Shown here piece after piece: positions 35,620-46,504 of a stretch of DNA of 64,000 bases. The notes below the pieces were generated by a model. The model did no database searches. It worked only from the letters and a program-made list of their open reading frames with translations, and was not told the DNA's origin. The translations under genes were made by a program, and so were the position numbers. The stretch is from Ralstonia pickettii DTP0602 (lineage in GTDB: Bacteria; Pseudomonadota; Gammaproteobacteria; Burkholderiales; Burkholderiaceae), in assembly GCA_000471925.1 (NCBI GenBank), contig CP006667.1:3534001-3598000 (forward strand), written 5' to 3'. Each line of letters starts with the position of its first letter. The first letter of the stretch is position 1.

Positions 35620-36950
35620 ACGCCCTCCAGCACTGGCGAAACTTCTACTTCGGCGACGGTGACCTTGTTGTCCCATGCCGTGGCTCCGTAAATCGGCAGG
35701 TGCCCGGCGCGGTCCACGCGAAACTGACAGGCGATCGGCACGTGGTCGCACGTTTCCACCAGGCCGATGGAGAGATCAACTGGAACGGCCAGCACCGCCG
35801 CCACCGTGTAATCACCTTCCTTGAGCCTAACGCGGAACGACCAGTCCACGACATGGACGCTTCCTTTGCACGGAGACTCAATATGGCATTGCTCGATGCC
35901 ACTATCCGAATACACGATGTCGAAGCCGTTCTTGTCCTTGATGTGATACCCGAAGCTGAGCAGCGGCAAGTCTTTCTGAACCCGAAACTTCATCCGCAAC
36001 GTGACCTTCTCGCCAAAGTCGACAGATTTGGCCGGTCGGCCGCGCGAATCCAGCAGGGCCACACTCAGATATTCGGCCATCCCGTTCTGCAAGCGCTGAT
36101 AGGAGGCGCGTGCCTTAAATGCGGCCTCGAATTCCGCATCTTCCGCGGCCGCAGCCGCCCTGGTCTCGCTGGCCGACGCTTGCTTTCCACCACTGGGGGC
36201 AATGCGCTGGCGCCGTTGAACATACTGGGCGTAGTATGTCTCCACCACCGACTCCGTGTCGCCGTTTGCAAGCATCGATCCGTGGTCAAGCAGGACGGCT
36301 CGCGAACACAGCGCCTTGACGGCGCCGGGGTCATGACTCACGAACAGCAACGTCACGCCATCGTCCATAAGCTTCTTGAGCAGCGCCATGCATTTGGCCT
36401 GGAAGAAGGCATCCCCCACCGACAGCGCCTCATCGACGATCAAAATTTCCGGATTGACGTGCACGGCGACGGAGAACGCAAGCCGCACGTACATCCCCGA
36501 GGAATACGTCTTCAGTGGTTGATCAATGAAGTCGCCAATCTCGGAGAAATCGACAATCTGTTGAAAGCGCGCCTCGATCTGCTCGTCGGTCATGCCCAGC
36601 AGTTGGGCATACATCTTCACGTTTTCACGCCCCGAATATTCGGGATTGAAGCCCGAGCCCAGTTCCAGCAGTGCCGCAACGCGGCCGGTCACCGAGACCG
36701 TACCGGTGGTTTGATTGAGCGTGCCCGCGAGCAGCTGCAGCAGCGTGGACTTGCCCGAGCCGTTGTGGCCGACGATGCCCACGTTTTCTCCGCGCCGAAT
36801 CTCCAGCGAGATGTCCCGCAGTGCCCAGAACTCCCGATAGTATTGTTTTCGGCCCCTGGCCAGCATCTGCAGGAGACGATCCTTGGGGCTATCGTAGATT
36901 TCGTAGCACTTCCCAAGATTTTCCGTGCGTACGATCACATCAGAGGACAT
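35616..36950 (-). CDS. wzt: O-antigen ABC exporter ATPase with C-terminal cargo-binding domain
   Basis: The 444-residue protein carries Walker A GHNGSGKST, the signature LKTYSSGMYVRLAFS, Walker B ILIVDEALSVGD and the switch His in FVSHD. After residue about 300 follows a beta-rich Wzt C-terminal domain (VSVALLDSRGRPAKSVDFG; FGYHIKDKNG). In the E. coli O9a type this domain recognises a chain-terminal cap. The ATG at 36950 fits the family N-terminus; the longer frame is spurious. It overlaps the permease stop by 11 bases. Confidence 0.92.
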   Translation of the reverse strand: MSSDVIVRTENLGKCYEIYDSPKDRLLQMLARGRKQYYREFWALRDISLEIRRGENVGIVGHNGSGKSTLLQLLAGTLNQTTGTVSVTGRVAALLELGSGFNPEYSGRENVKMYAQLLGMTDEQIEARFQQIVDFSEIGDFIDQPLKTYSSGMYVRLAFSVAVHVNPEILIVDEALSVGDAFFQAKCMALLKKLMDDGVTLLFVSHDPGAVKALCSRAVLLDHGSMLANGDTESVVETYYAQYVQRRQRIAPSGGKQASASETRAAAAAEDAEFEAAFKARASYQRLQNGMAEYLSVALLDSRGRPAKSVDFGEKVTLRMKFRVQKDLPLLSFGYHIKDKNGFDIVYSDSGIEQCHIESPCKGSVHVVDWSFRVRLKEGDYTVAAVLAVPVDLSIGLVETCDHVPIACQFRVDRAGHLPIYGATAWDNKVTVAEVEVSPVLEGV

Positions 36951-37758
36951 CAGCAAACCCCTTCCTGGTCTTCTGGAACCATGCATAGCCGAGCCAGGCA
37001 ACGGCGCAGCAGGCTAGCGAATAGACCGACCACTCGCCCCAGTGGACCGGGGAACCCCAAACGAGGACGTTCCGCGCCTGTTCGATGGGGAAAGTAAGTG
37101 GATTGAATTTCGCCACCGTTTGCCATTGCTCAGGCAGAGATGAAATGGGAAAGAACACCGGCGACAGGAACATCAGGGCCGTGATCACGAGCCCGATGGT
37201 CTGACCGATATCCCTGAAGTACACGCCCGTGGCCGCGAGCCACCAGCTCAGCCCGGCGATGAAGAGCAGGAAAGGCGCCATCACGACGGGCAACAGAAAG
37301 ACGGTGACTGGCACACCATTGCCCACGGTCCACTCGAAGACTAGCAGCACAATCAGACTGATTGCCGCGTGGAACAGCGCCGACAGCAGGTGCGCCAGCG
37401 GTAAGATCTCGAGCGGAAACACGACCTTCTTTACGAAGTTCGCATTGGCGAGGATCGTTCCGGGTGCCCTGCTGATGCACTCGGAAAAAATATTGAACAC
37501 GATGAGCCCCGCGAAGAGCACGATTGCAAACTCGGTCTTTGACGTCGATCCGGCGCCCCATCGGGCCTTGAAGATAGCCCCGAAAACAAAGGTGTAGATC
37601 GCCAGCATGAACAGTGGCGTCAGCAGGGACCACAGAATGCCGAACAGCGATCCTTTGTAGCGACCGCCGACATCACGCCGGGCGAAACTCAGAATCAGGC
37701 CCTTGTGCTGCAGCATCGATCGACTCAGAGACAATATCGAAGTTTCAAATTTCTGCAT
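36940..37758 (-). CDS. wzm: O-antigen ABC exporter permease
   Basis: The 272-residue ABC-2 type permease has six membrane helices and the family opening FARRDVGGRYKGSLFGILW. It also shows NFVKKVVFPLEILPL and YFRDIGQTIGLVITALMFLSPVFFP. It forms the membrane channel that exports the lipid-linked polysaccharide to the periplasm together with Wzt. ATG 37758 is chosen over the TTG two codons earlier. It lies 24 bases downstream of rfbC. Confidence 0.9.
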   Translation of the reverse strand: MQKFETSILSLSRSMLQHKGLILSFARRDVGGRYKGSLFGILWSLLTPLFMLAIYTFVFGAIFKARWGAGSTSKTEFAIVLFAGLIVFNIFSECISRAPGTILANANFVKKVVFPLEILPLAHLLSALFHAAISLIVLLVFEWTVGNGVPVTVFLLPVVMAPFLLFIAGLSWWLAATGVYFRDIGQTIGLVITALMFLSPVFFPISSLPEQWQTVAKFNPLTFPIEQARNVLVWGSPVHWGEWSVYSLACCAVAWLGYAWFQKTRKGFADVL

Positions 37759-37782
37759 ACTCAATGCGTTACCAACACGTCA

Positions 37783-38334
37783 TTAAGAAAAAGTTTCCGC
37801 AGCATCGAGCCGGATTCCTTTCTGATCCTTCTTCGCCAAGATCGGGGGACCGGAAAGCGGCCAATCGATCGCAAGCGCTGCGTCGTTCCATAGTAGGCTA
37901 CGCTCGTACTCGGGGTACCAGTAGTCCGTCGTTTTGTACAGGACATCCGCAGAATCCGAAGTCACCACAAAGCCATGCGCGAAACCCTCGGGCACCCACA
38001 ATTGACGCTTGCTTGCTTCCGACAGCGTCACCCCCACCCATTTACCAAAGTTTGGGGAGCTTTTACGCAGATCGACCGCAACGTCGAAGATTTCGCCAGC
38101 AGTTACACGAAGCAATTTTCCTTGCGGCTTCTGAATCTGATAATGCAGCCCGCGCAGCACCCCGCGGACGGAACGCGAATGATTGTCCTGCACGAAGGTC
38201 CGGCGAATTCCGGTAGCTTCTTCAAAAATCTTGGCATTGAAACTTTCCATGAAGAAACCCCGCTCGTCCCCGAATACCTTCGGCTCAAGAATTAAAACCT
38301 CGGGCAGGGCGGTCTGTATAACAGTGAGAGTCAT
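37783..38334 (-). CDS. rfbC: dTDP-4-dehydrorhamnose 3,5-epimerase
   Basis: RfbC (RmlC) converts dTDP-4-keto-6-deoxyglucose to the L-lyxo form, step three of dTDP-rhamnose synthesis in the cytoplasm. The 183-residue cupin contains the GVLRGLHYQ catalytic His segment, the [11 protein letters not shown] strand and the VPEGFAHGF pattern. Length and motifs are standard. The ATG overlaps the rfbA stop by four bases. Confidence 0.95.
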   Translation of the reverse strand: MTLTVIQTALPEVLILEPKVFGDERGFFMESFNAKIFEEATGIRRTFVQDNHSRSVRGVLRGLHYQIQKPQGKLLRVTAGEIFDVAVDLRKSSPNFGKWVGVTLSEASKRQLWVPEGFAHGFVVTSDSADVLYKTTDYWYPEYERSLLWNDAALAIDWPLSGPPILAKKDQKGIRLDAAETFS

Positions 38335-39209
38335 TTGACGCTACCCGAAATGATTTGCTGCAGGTATTTGCCATAGCCACTCTTGCAGAGCGGCGTTGCG
38401 AGCTCCGCCACTTGCTCCGCGCTGATCCACTTGCTGCGATAAGCGATCTCTTCCGGGCATGCCACCATCAGGCCTTGCCGATTCTGCAGCGTCGCAATGA
38501 AGCTAGCGGCTTCGAGCAAAGAGTCATGAGTACCAGTGTCGAGCCATGCGTACCCCCGCCCCATGATCTCCACTTCCAGTTGTGCGGCCTCCAGGTAGCG
38601 CTTGTTTACATCGGTAATCTCGAGCTCCCCTCGTGCCGAAGGCTTGATGTCCGTGGCAATGTCGCAAACCTGATTGTCGTAAAAATAAAGCCCCGTAACC
38701 GCATAGTTCGAGCGGGGCTTGGCCGGCTTCTCTTCCAAGGAGAGCGCACGAAAATTGCTGTCGAATTCCACCACACCATATCGCTCGGGATCATGCACGT
38801 GGTACGCGAAGACGGTTGCACCTTCCTTTTGATTTGCGGAACGAGTGAGCTGGCCGACCAGATCATGACCGTGGAAGATGTTGTCGCCGAGGATCAGCGT
38901 GGACGGGTCGTTGCCAATGAACTTGCGGCCGATGATGAAGGCCTGGGCCAAGCCGTCCGGCGAGGCTTGCACCGCATACTGTAGGTTGATCCCCCACTTG
39001 CTGCCATCCCCGAGCATGTCGGCAAAGCGCGGCGTGTCTTCAGGGGTCGAGATGATCAGGATTTCGCGAATCCCCGCCAGCATCAGCGTGGACAGGGGAT
39101 AGTAGATCATCGGCTTGTCATAGACCGGCAGCAGTTGTTTGGAGACCGATCGCGTTATCGGATAGAGCCGAGTACCGGAACCCCCGGCGAGGATGATGCC
39201 CTTGCGCAT
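38331..39209 (-). CDS. rfbA: Glucose-1-phosphate thymidylyltransferase
   Basis: RfbA (RmlA) makes dTDP-glucose from dTTP and glucose-1-phosphate. The 292-residue protein shows the nucleotidyltransferase loop [39 protein letters not shown] and [20 protein letters not shown]. Standard length. Ten bases separate it from the upstream rfbD stop; it is coupled to rfbC. Confidence 0.95.
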   Translation of the reverse strand: MRKGIILAGGSGTRLYPITRSVSKQLLPVYDKPMIYYPLSTLMLAGIREILIISTPEDTPRFADMLGDGSKWGINLQYAVQASPDGLAQAFIIGRKFIGNDPSTLILGDNIFHGHDLVGQLTRSANQKEGATVFAYHVHDPERYGVVEFDSNFRALSLEEKPAKPRSNYAVTGLYFYDNQVCDIATDIKPSARGELEITDVNKRYLEAAQLEVEIMGRGYAWLDTGTHDSLLEAASFIATLQNRQGLMVACPEEIAYRSKWISAEQVAELATPLCKSGYGKYLQQIISGSVK

Positions 39210-39219
39210 GATGTCTTGC

Positions 39220-40134
39220 TCAGGAAAGGATCTGGTCCAGCAGGAAATGCACGCCCTGCTGCCAATCCGGAAGATGGATACCGAAGGTCTGGCGCATCTT
39301 GGCCGTGTCCAGGCGGGAGTTGGCTGGACGTGGAGCAGGCAACGGATACGCCGTGGCGGGGATCGCTTCGATGCGCGCCGGTTCTACCTTCAGCTCTGTG
39401 CCTTTGGCGGCGGCATAGCGCAGCACTTCAGTGGCATAGGCGTGCCAGGTTGTCTCGCCTGCTGCGGCCAGATGGTAAATACCTGAGACAAAGTCCTGCC
39501 TGTCACCGAATAGCCAGTGCCGCGCCACAATCTGCGCGGTCACATCAGCAATCAATGCGGCCGTAGTAGGCGCACCGAACTGATCGGAAATCACGCGCAG
39601 GCTGTCGCGCTCGCGACCAAGACGCAGCATGGTCTTGGCGAAGTTTCCGCCGTGGGCTCCGGCTACCCAGCAGGTCCGCAGGATCAGCGCTGAGCCACCG
39701 GCCGCGGCAATGGCCTGCTCGCCGGCCAGCTTGCTTTTGCCGTACACCGATTGCGGGTTGACCGCGTCGGTTTCGACATAGGCGCCTTCCTTGCTACCGT
39801 CAAAAACATAGTCAGTCGAGTAGTGGACCAGCAGGCTGCCAAGCGCCTTCGCTTCTTCGGCGAGAACGCCTGCGGCTGTGCCATTGATGGCATAGGCCAG
39901 TTCGCCTTCGGTTTCCGCCTTGTCGACCGCCGTGTAGGCAGCCGGATTGACGATCACATCGGGACGGTGTTCGCGCACCACGCGCCGGATTTCGTCCGGG
40001 CGCGAGAGATCGCAACCGGCACGATCCAACGCCACCACGCTACCCAGTGGCGCCAGGCTACGGCGTAATTCGAAGCCGACCTGGCCATTGCTGCCGGTAA
40101 CGAGGAAGGTGGGAATGGCCGCTTTACGCTGCAT
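39220..40134 (-). CDS. rfbD: dTDP-4-dehydrorhamnose reductase
   Basis: RfbD (RmlD) uses NAD(P)H to complete dTDP-L-rhamnose. The 304-residue SDR has [38 protein letters not shown] and the YGKSK catalytic pair. Its start overlaps the rfbB 3' end by 11 bases. Confidence 0.95.
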   Translation of the reverse strand: MQRKAAIPTFLVTGSNGQVGFELRRSLAPLGSVVALDRAGCDLSRPDEIRRVVREHRPDVIVNPAAYTAVDKAETEGELAYAINGTAAGVLAEEAKALGSLLVHYSTDYVFDGSKEGAYVETDAVNPQSVYGKSKLAGEQAIAAAGGSALILRTCWVAGAHGGNFAKTMLRLGRERDSLRVISDQFGAPTTAALIADVTAQIVARHWLFGDRQDFVSGIYHLAAAGETTWHAYATEVLRYAAAKGTELKVEPARIEAIPATAYPLPAPRPANSRLDTAKMRQTFGIHLPDWQQGVHFLLDQILS

Positions 40135-41188
40135 ATTGCTTCGCCACCCAGTGCCGGTACTCGCCGGACATCACGTCGAGGACCCACGCCTGATTATCCA
40201 GGTACCACTGCACCGTCTTGCGCATCCCGGACTCAAACGTTTCCGCCGGCTTCCAACCCAACTCGCGCTCCAGCTTGCGAGCATCGATGGCATAACGGCG
40301 GTCGTGCCCCGGACGATCCTTCACGAAGGTAATCTGGTCGCGGTAAGAACCGGTGGCCTTGGGGCGCAGTTCGTCCAGCAGGTCACACAGAGTGTGCACC
40401 ACATCTAGGTTTGTTTTCTCGTTCCAACCGCCGACGTTGTAGGTCTCACCAAGACAGCCCTTCGCAAGCACCTCTCGGATCGCCGAGCAATGATCGCGCA
40501 CATACAGCCAGTCGCGCACATTCAGACCATCGCCATAGATCGGCAGCGGCTTGCCCGCGATCGCGTTGGCGATGATCAGCGGGATCAGCTTTTCCGGGAA
40601 ATGGTACGGACCGTAGTTGTTGGAACAGTTTGTCGTCAGGACCGGCAGGTCGTAGGTATGGTGATACGCGCGCACCAAATGATCCGAGGCCGCCTTGGAT
40701 GCCGAGTATGGGCTATTGGGCGCGTACGGCGTGATTTCCGAGAACTGGGGATCGGTCTCGTTCAGCGAGCCAAACACTTCGTCGGTCGAGACATGGAGGA
40801 AGCGGAATTCAGACTTGGCCTGTCCTTCCAGGCTGCCCCAGTAAGCGCGAGCTGCTTCCAGCAGCGTGAAGGTGCCAACGATGTTGGTCTGGATGAATTC
40901 GCCCGGCCCATGAATGGACCGGTCTACATGGCTTTCTGCCGCGAAGTGCACGACTGCACGCGGCTTGTAGATCGCAAAGAGCTTGTCCAGGGCATCACGG
41001 TCACAAATATCCGTTTGCGAGAACACGTGGCGCGGATCGTTTTCCACCGACGCCAGAGTCTTCCGGTTGCCCGCATAGGTGAGCTTGTCGACGTTAATGA
41101 CCCCGTCAGCCGACTTGTCGCCCAACCATGCCAGAACGAAATTGGCACCAATGAATCCGGCACCGCCTGTGACCAAAATATGCGACAA
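40124..41188 (-). CDS. rfbB: dTDP-glucose 4,6-dehydratase
   Basis: RfbB (RmlB) converts dTDP-glucose to dTDP-4-keto-6-deoxyglucose, the branch point for rhamnose and for 4-amino sugars. The 354-residue extended SDR has [41 protein letters not shown] and [13 protein letters not shown]. The start is a TTG at 41188 with a strong AAGGAG six bases upstream. It is the first gene of the minus-strand O-antigen cluster, so the cluster promoter should lie in 41189-41418. Confidence 0.95.
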   Translation of the reverse strand: MSHILVTGGAGFIGANFVLAWLGDKSADGVINVDKLTYAGNRKTLASVENDPRHVFSQTDICDRDALDKLFAIYKPRAVVHFAAESHVDRSIHGPGEFIQTNIVGTFTLLEAARAYWGSLEGQAKSEFRFLHVSTDEVFGSLNETDPQFSEITPYAPNSPYSASKAASDHLVRAYHHTYDLPVLTTNCSNNYGPYHFPEKLIPLIIANAIAGKPLPIYGDGLNVRDWLYVRDHCSAIREVLAKGCLGETYNVGGWNEKTNLDVVHTLCDLLDELRPKATGSYRDQITFVKDRPGHDRRYAIDARKLERELGWKPAETFESGMRKTVQWYLDNQAWVLDVMSGEYRHWVAKQYAA

Positions 41189-41418
41189 AACTTGCTCCTT
41201 GCCTCGATATGTTTCGATGACCCGACAAATGCCGAGCGCCCACCTTGTCCCCTTCAGGACGGGCGGGGCGTTAAGTGCCTGCAGAAGTGGCGGTATTCTA
41301 TCCGACGGAATGCCCTAACCTACGTCCTCCCTCCCTCTTTTTGTAGCCTCATGTAACCGTGCCACGGTATATCGGTCACAAAACTACAAATAGAAGCGAA
41401 ATAATTCTCCCACCGCTG
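41189..41418. other. Divergent promoter region between rfbB and apaH
   Basis: These 230 bases lie between two divergent genes. No JUMPstart/ops element was found upstream of rfbB. A weak minus-strand TAGAAT is present at 41300-41295, but it has no matching -35 hexamer. Confidence 0.4.
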
Positions 41419-42267
41419 ATGCTCAACACAAAATTGCCTCTTACAACACCTCACGCCATCGGCGACCTTCAGGGCTGCGCCCCCTCCCTCGACACTCTCC
41501 TCGAGCGGCTCGCCCCTGAAACCCCGCTGCGCTTTGTCGGCGACCTGATCAACCGCGGCCCCGCCGCGCTGCAAACGCTGCGCACCGTCCGCGCCATGGG
41601 CAGCCGGGCCGAAACCGTCCTCGGCAACCATGACATCCACCTGATGGCCGTCGCCGCCGGCGTGCGCAAGCCGGGCAAGTCCGACACGCTCGACGACATC
41701 CTCGCCGCCCCCGACTGTGAGGACTTGCTCACTTGGCTGCGCCACCGCCCGCTGGCCCTGCTGGAAAACGACTTCCTGCTCATCCACGCCGGCGTCCTCC
41801 CCCAATGGACCGCCGCCCAGGTTATCGACCTGGCCCGCGAAGTCGAAGAGCAGTTGCAGGGCCCCAACTGGCAAGGCTTCCTGGCCGACGTCTTCGGCAA
41901 CGCCGCGGATCGCTGGCACGATGGCCTGCGCGGCATCGAGCGGCACCGGGTGGTGGTCAATGCCCTCACCCGGCTGCGCAACTGCACCGTCGATGGCGTG
42001 ATGGACTTCAAGACCAAGGAAGGCCCGGGCAAGGCGCGCGAGGGATTCATGCCATGGTTCGACGTGCCAGGACGACGCACGGCCGATGTGACCGTCGTGT
42101 GCGGGCACTGGTCGACGCTGGGACTTGTGATGCGCCCGGACCTGATGGCGCTGGATACGGGTTGCGTGTGGGGCGGCAAGCTGACGGCGGCGCGCCTCGC
42201 GGCGGATCCGGCCGAGCGGACTCTGATCCAGGTGGATTGCCCGCAATATTGTGACCCGCTGGCCTGA
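41419..42267 (+). CDS. apaH: Symmetrical bis(5'-nucleosyl)-tetraphosphatase
   Basis: ApaH hydrolyses Ap4A to two ADP in the cytoplasm and also decaps Np4-RNA. The 282-residue metallophosphatase has AIGDLQGC, FVGDLINRGP, VLGNHDIHLMA and LIHAGVLPQW, the standard metal ligands, and a late VCGHWSTLG. The ATG at 41419 is the closest start to the family N-terminus; an in-frame GTG at 41359 is an alternative. It is convergent with the acyltransferase gene. Confidence 0.93.
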   Translation: MLNTKLPLTTPHAIGDLQGCAPSLDTLLERLAPETPLRFVGDLINRGPAALQTLRTVRAMGSRAETVLGNHDIHLMAVAAGVRKPGKSDTLDDILAAPDCEDLLTWLRHRPLALLENDFLLIHAGVLPQWTAAQVIDLAREVEEQLQGPNWQGFLADVFGNAADRWHDGLRGIERHRVVVNALTRLRNCTVDGVMDFKTKEGPGKAREGFMPWFDVPGRRTADVTVVCGHWSTLGLVMRPDLMALDTGCVWGGKLTAARLAADPAERTLIQVDCPQYCDPLA

Positions 42268-42308
42268 ACGGCCACCCCACCCCGCCTCGCCGGCGGACAG
42301 CAGCACGG

Positions 42309-43142
42309 TCAGCTGATGGCGGCGGTGGCGGGTTCGGGCTCGTCCCCCGGCGCGACGGGCTGGTTTAGCCGGCGGGCCGTGTCGACGGCCTGCTCGGCCG
42401 CGCCCTGGCTGAGGTGGAGCACCACTTCCCTGGCGGCACCCGCCAGTTCCCGACGATCCCCCGAGACCGGCACCAGCGCCGGCCCGATCACCAGCCGGGC
42501 CTTGATCCGCGGCGCGCGCAGGATGGCCTCCAGCGATTGCAGCAACGTGGTGTCACCGATGTAGGCAGCCGCCAGCGTCGGCTGTCCTGTCGCCGCATCG
42601 AGATAATTCAGCCCTAGCGGCTGCACCGGCAACCCGCCGGAAATCGGCGCCTGCATCAGGTTGGCGTGGAACGGCAGCACTGCGGTGCCATCAGTGGTGG
42701 TGCCCTCCGGAAACACCCCCACCAGGTCGCCCTGCAACATCACATCGGTGATGTTGTGCAGCACACGATGTGCATCGCGCTTGCGGCCGCGTTCGATAAA
42801 GATGGTGCCGGTCTTGTCGCACAGCCAGCCGATCACGGGCCAGTCGCGGATCTCTGACTTGGCGACGAAGCGCACCGGCTGCCAGCAGTGGATCACGTAG
42901 ATATCCAGCCAGGAAATATGGTTGGAGACCACCATCGCGCCCTGGCGCGCCGCGCCATGCACCGCGGCGCCGGTGGCGTCAACCACTTCCAGTTCCACGC
43001 CCAGGATGCGCAGCAGCCGGCGCGACCAGCGCCGGATATGCCAGGCGCGCGAACTCACGCCCAGCCACGGGAACAGCACGGCGCAGGTCAACAGCCCGCG
43101 CAGCAGGTGCAGCACCAGCGCGGTCTTGCGCAGCCAGATCAT
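42309..43142 (-). CDS. 1-acyl-sn-glycerol-3-phosphate acyltransferase-like protein
   Basis: The 277-residue protein has an N-terminal membrane segment (residues 5-25) and the PlsC acyltransferase motifs NHISWLD (His-x4-Asp) and FPEGTTTDG. It probably acylates lysophosphatidic acid at the inner membrane; a role in acylating another lipid cannot be excluded. The ATG at 43142 overlaps the pyrC-like stop (ATGA), placing it at the end of the pyr operon. The long frame extending upstream to 44264 is a shadow of pyrC. Confidence 0.87.
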   Translation of the reverse strand: MIWLRKTALVLHLLRGLLTCAVLFPWLGVSSRAWHIRRWSRRLLRILGVELEVVDATGAAVHGAARQGAMVVSNHISWLDIYVIHCWQPVRFVAKSEIRDWPVIGWLCDKTGTIFIERGRKRDAHRVLHNITDVMLQGDLVGVFPEGTTTDGTAVLPFHANLMQAPISGGLPVQPLGLNYLDAATGQPTLAAAYIGDTTLLQSLEAILRAPRIKARLVIGPALVPVSGDRRELAGAAREVVLHLSQGAAEQAVDTARRLNQPVAPGDEPEPATAAIS

Positions 43143-44422
43143 GCGTTTGCGTGGTTTCCGTAGACGACCTGGCCGCCGACCAGCGTCATGCGCACCTTGC
43201 CTTCCATCTCGTAGCCGAGCCACGGCGAGTTCTTGCCCTGGCTCTTGATCGAGCGGCGGTCGACCTTCCACACCTGCTTCGGATCGAACAGGCAGATGTC
43301 GGCGGCGCTGCCGGTGGCAATCGTCCCGGCCTTCAGGCCGATCACGCGCGCGGGTTCCGAGGTGATGCGCGCCAGTGCCTGCGCCAGCGGCACCTTGTGC
43401 TCGGTGGCCCAGCGCAGCGTCAGCGGCAGCAGCAGTTCCAGGCCGATGGCACCGGGGGTGGCTTCGGCGAACGGCAGCAGCTTCTCGTCGTCGTCCACCG
43501 GGGTGTGGTCGGAGCACAGCGCGTCGATGGTGCCGTCGGCCAGCGCGGCGACGATGGCGTCGCGGTCGCGGGTGCTGCGCAGCGGCGGCGAGAAGCGCAT
43601 CTGTGAATTGAAGTAGCCGATATCCATGTCCGTCAGCGAGACGTGGTGGATATTGACGTCGCAGCTCACCGGCAGGCCTTCGCGCTTGGCCTGGCGCACC
43701 AGTTCCAGCCCGGCGGCCGAGGACAGGCGGCACAGGTGCACGCGCGCGCCGGTGCTGCGCATCAGTTCGAAGATGGTGTGCAGGCGCACGGTCTCGGCGA
43801 TCACCGACACGCCGGACAAACCCAGGCGCGACGCCACCGCGCCGCTGGCCGCCACGCCGCCGCCGAGGAAGGGGTCTTCCGGGCGCAGCCACACGGTGAA
43901 GCCGAAGGTCTGCGCGTACTGCAACGCCCTCAGCAGCACCTGGGTGTTGCGCACCGGCTGCTCGGCCTGGCTGAAGCCGACGCAGCCGGCCTCCGTCAGC
44001 TGGTTCATCTCGGTCAGGATCTCGCCCTTCAGGCCCAGCGTCAGCGCACCCAGCGGGTAGACGTGGGTCTGGTTCAGCGTGCGGGCGCGGAACTTGAGCA
44101 TCTCGACCAGGCCGGGCTCGTCCAGTACCGGGTCGGTGTCGGGCGGGCATACCAGGCTGGTGACGCCGCCGGCGGCGGCCGCGGCGACTTCGGATTCGAG
44201 CGTGGCCTTGTATTCGTAGCCGGGCTCGCGCAGGCGCGCGCACAGGTCGACCAGGCCCGGGCACACGATCAGCCCCTTGGCGTCGATGGTCTTGTTGGCG
44301 GTGAAGTCTGCCGGGGCGCTGCCCACGCCGACGATCTTGCCGGCGGCGATATAGAGGTCCTGCGTGGCGTCGGTGTTGCTGGCCGGATCGATCAGGCGGC
44401 CGCCCTTGATGTGAATCTTCAT
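43139..44422 (-). CDS. pyrC: Dihydroorotase-like protein, probably non-catalytic (PyrC' type)
   Basis: The 427-residue protein has the amidohydrolase fold of type I dihydroorotase: [15 protein letters not shown] near residue 55, [11 protein letters not shown], and [14 protein letters not shown]. In active enzymes the first motif is D-x-H-x-H; here both His are replaced, by Cys61 and Arg63, so the binuclear metal site is incomplete. Pseudomonads carry a similar inactive PyrC' that is needed to assemble their PyrB. The gene sits directly after pyrB, which supports that structural role. A true pyrC is expected elsewhere in the genome. The ATG at 44422 fits the family start; the longer frame is spurious. 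Confidence 0.88.
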   Translation of the reverse strand: MKIHIKGGRLIDPASNTDATQDLYIAAGKIVGVGSAPADFTANKTIDAKGLIVCPGLVDLCARLREPGYEYKATLESEVAAAAAGGVTSLVCPPDTDPVLDEPGLVEMLKFRARTLNQTHVYPLGALTLGLKGEILTEMNQLTEAGCVGFSQAEQPVRNTQVLLRALQYAQTFGFTVWLRPEDPFLGGGVAASGAVASRLGLSGVSVIAETVRLHTIFELMRSTGARVHLCRLSSAAGLELVRQAKREGLPVSCDVNIHHVSLTDMDIGYFNSQMRFSPPLRSTRDRDAIVAALADGTIDALCSDHTPVDDDEKLLPFAEATPGAIGLELLLPLTLRWATEHKVPLAQALARITSEPARVIGLKAGTIATGSAADICLFDPKQVWKVDRRSIKSQGKNSPWLGYEMEGKVRMTLVGGQVVYGNHANA

Positions 44423-44478
44423 AGCTTGGCTTGTCGTGTCGCTTGGCGTGTTCGGTATGTTGTGGCTCGACGGCATCG

Positions 44479-45453
44479 TTATTCGTCGCTGTTCCCGGCC
44501 ACGATGCCCATCACCGCCATGCGCACGGCGATGCCGAAGGTCACCTGGTTCAGGATCACCGATTGCGGGCCGTCGGCCACGGCGGAGTCGATTTCCACGC
44601 CGCGGTTCATCGGGCCCGGGTGCATCACGATGGCGTCGCGATTGGCCAGCGCCAGGCGCTCCGGCGTGAGGCCGTAGGCCTTGAAGTATTCCTGCGCCGA
44701 CGGCAGCAGCGCGCCGCTCATGCGCTCGTTCTGCAGCCGCAGCATGATGACGACGTCCACGCCCTTCAGGCCCTCTTCCATGTTGTGGAAGACGCGCAGG
44801 CCCATCTGCTCCAGCCCGGTCGGCAGCAGCGTGCGCGGCCCGATCGCGCGCACTTCCGGCACGCCCAGCGTGGTCAGCGCGTGGATATCCGAGCGCGCCA
44901 CGCGCGAGTGCAGGATGTCGCCGACGATGGCCACCGTCAGGTTGGTGAAATCCTTCTTGAAGTGCCGGATCGTGTACATATCCAGCAGGCCCTGCGTCGG
45001 GTGCGCGTGGCGGCCGTCGCCGGCGTTGATCACGTGCACGTGCGGCGCGACGTGCTCGGCGATCAGGTAGGGCGCGCCCGAGCTGGCATGGCGCACCACG
45101 AACATGTCGGCGGACATGGCCGACAGGTTGTTGATGGTGTCCAGCAGCGACTCGCCCTTGCTGGTCGACGAGGCGTTGATGTTCAGGTTGAGCACGTCCG
45201 CCGACAGCCGCTTGGCCGCGATCTCGAAGGTGGTGCGGGTGCGGGTGGAGTTCTCGAAGAACAGGTTGAACACGCTCTTGCCGCGCAGCAGCGGTACCTT
45301 CTTGACATCGCGGTCTGAGTCGGACAGCGATACGAACTGGCTGGCGGTGTCGAGGATGTGCGTGATCATGTCACGCGACAACCCCTCGATCGACAGCAAG
45401 TGCTTCAGTTCGCCATTCTTGGTGAGCTGCGGGTTGCGGAACGTCTTGGTCAT
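44479..45453 (-). CDS. pyrB: Aspartate carbamoyltransferase catalytic chain
   Basis: PyrB forms carbamoyl-aspartate, the first committed step in UMP synthesis. The 324-residue protein shows the carbamoyl-phosphate loop [38 protein letters not shown] and [11 protein letters not shown]. It has a short extra N-terminus before the catalytic core. It lies between pyrR and the pyrC-like gene, and no pyrI regulatory gene is present. Confidence 0.95.
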   Translation of the reverse strand: MTKTFRNPQLTKNGELKHLLSIEGLSRDMITHILDTASQFVSLSDSDRDVKKVPLLRGKSVFNLFFENSTRTRTTFEIAAKRLSADVLNLNINASSTSKGESLLDTINNLSAMSADMFVVRHASSGAPYLIAEHVAPHVHVINAGDGRHAHPTQGLLDMYTIRHFKKDFTNLTVAIVGDILHSRVARSDIHALTTLGVPEVRAIGPRTLLPTGLEQMGLRVFHNMEEGLKGVDVVIMLRLQNERMSGALLPSAQEYFKAYGLTPERLALANRDAIVMHPGPMNRGVEIDSAVADGPQSVILNQVTFGIAVRMAVMGIVAGNSDE

Positions 45454-45551
45454 GGCTGGTCGGGCGCGGGCAAAAAACGGGGGGATCTGGTCTCAGGGCG
45501 TGGTGTCAGGCGCGCCGGGTGCGCGTCGGGCAATCGGGCATGCAGGCCGGC

Positions 45552-46082
45552 TCAGTTGCCGGCGGTCGGTTCGGTGGCGAAGGCGAAGCGCGCCGCGGCG
45601 CCCTCGCCCTGGCGCGACAGCACCAGCGTCGTGCCGGGCGGCAGCGCCATCTCGGCGGCGGTCAGGTCGGCGGCAACCGGCAGCTGGCGCCCGCCGCGGT
45701 CGACCAGCACGCCCAGCGCCACGCGCGCGGGGCGGCCATAGTCGAACAGTTCGTTGACGGCGGCGCGGATGGTGCGGCCGGTGGCCAGCACATCGTCGAT
45801 CAGCAGGATATTGCGGTCCTCGACCGAAAACGGCAAAGTGGTCGGCTGGGCCTGGCTGTGCAGGCCCTTCTTGGCGTAGTCGTCGCGATGGAAGGCGACG
45901 TTGATCACGCCATGATCGGGCAGATTCAGGTCGGCGGCGAGCCGCGCGGCGATCCATGCACCGCCGGAATGAATGCCGGCCACCGACCAGCGCGCGCGCT
46001 CGGCGTCGGGAATAAGCGCCCGGGCCTGGTCCAGCAGCTTGCGGTACAGCGACTCGGCGTCGGGAACGGAAATCTGCGTCAT
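45552..46082 (-). CDS. pyrR: PyrR-type bifunctional regulator/uracil phosphoribosyltransferase
   Basis: The 176-residue PRTase-fold protein has [16 protein letters not shown], the PRPP loop [18 protein letters not shown] and a [13 protein letters not shown] end, typical of PyrR. PyrR binds pyr mRNA in Gram-positives and has uracil phosphoribosyltransferase activity; in this group an RNA-binding role is not certain. Its ATG overlaps the ruvX stop (ATGA). The 98 bases before pyrB show no convincing attenuator. Confidence 0.9.
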   Translation of the reverse strand: MTQISVPDAESLYRKLLDQARALIPDAERARWSVAGIHSGGAWIAARLAADLNLPDHGVINVAFHRDDYAKKGLHSQAQPTTLPFSVEDRNILLIDDVLATGRTIRAAVNELFDYGRPARVALGVLVDRGGRQLPVAADLTAAEMALPPGTTLVLSRQGEGAAARFAFATEPTAGN

Positions 46083-46504
46083 AGCGGGAATTGGTCGAAA
46101 TATTGTTGCAGGATGATGCGGGCGGCTTCGGCGTCCAGCTCACCGCGACGGGCGCCGGCCATCGAGGCGGCGCGCGAGGAATAACGTTCGTCCACCCATT
46201 CCACCGGCAGATTGAAGCGGCCGTTGAGCTGGTTGCCGAAGCGCCGCGCCAGCCGCATCATCGGCTGCTCGTCGCCTTCCGGGTTGACCGGCATGCCGAC
46301 GATCAGCTGCACCGGGTTCCACTCGCGGATCAGCTCGCCGACTGCCTCGAAGCGGCCTTCAACCGTGATATTGGGGAGGATGGTCAGCGCACGCGCCTCG
46401 CGCGTGATGAAATTGCCCAGCGCGACGCCGATCTTTTTTTCGCCATAGTCGAATGCCAGGACCGTGCCGTCGCGGGGCAGTTCGCGCCCCACGGCGTCAG
46501 GCAT
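46079..46504 (-). CDS. ruvX: Putative pre-16S rRNA nuclease / Holliday junction resolvase-like
   Basis: The 141-residue RNase H-fold protein has [30 protein letters not shown] and [11 protein letters not shown], carrying the expected acidic residues. YqgF proteins process the 5' end of 16S rRNA. The ATG at 46504 overlaps the yqgE stop by eight bases; the longer frame is a shadow. It is coupled to pyrR. Confidence 0.93.
   Translation of the reverse strand: MPDAVGRELPRDGTVLAFDYGEKKIGVALGNFITREARALTILPNITVEGRFEAVGELIREWNPVQLIVGMPVNPEGDEQPMMRLARRFGNQLNGRFNLPVEWVDERYSSRAASMAGARRGELDAEAARIILQQYFDQFPL

Noticed and set aside
41189..41418. Possible JUMPstart/ops element upstream of rfbB
   Set aside because: GGCGGTA occurs on the wrong strand and the remaining consensus is absent.
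43143..44264. Long N-terminal extension of the acyltransferase frame
   Set aside because: It overlaps pyrC in another frame and has shadow composition; the true start at 43142 is coupled by ATGA.
45454..45551. Possible PyrR-controlled attenuator before pyrB
   Set aside because: A T-run exists but no clear stem or PyrR-binding loop could be drawn.
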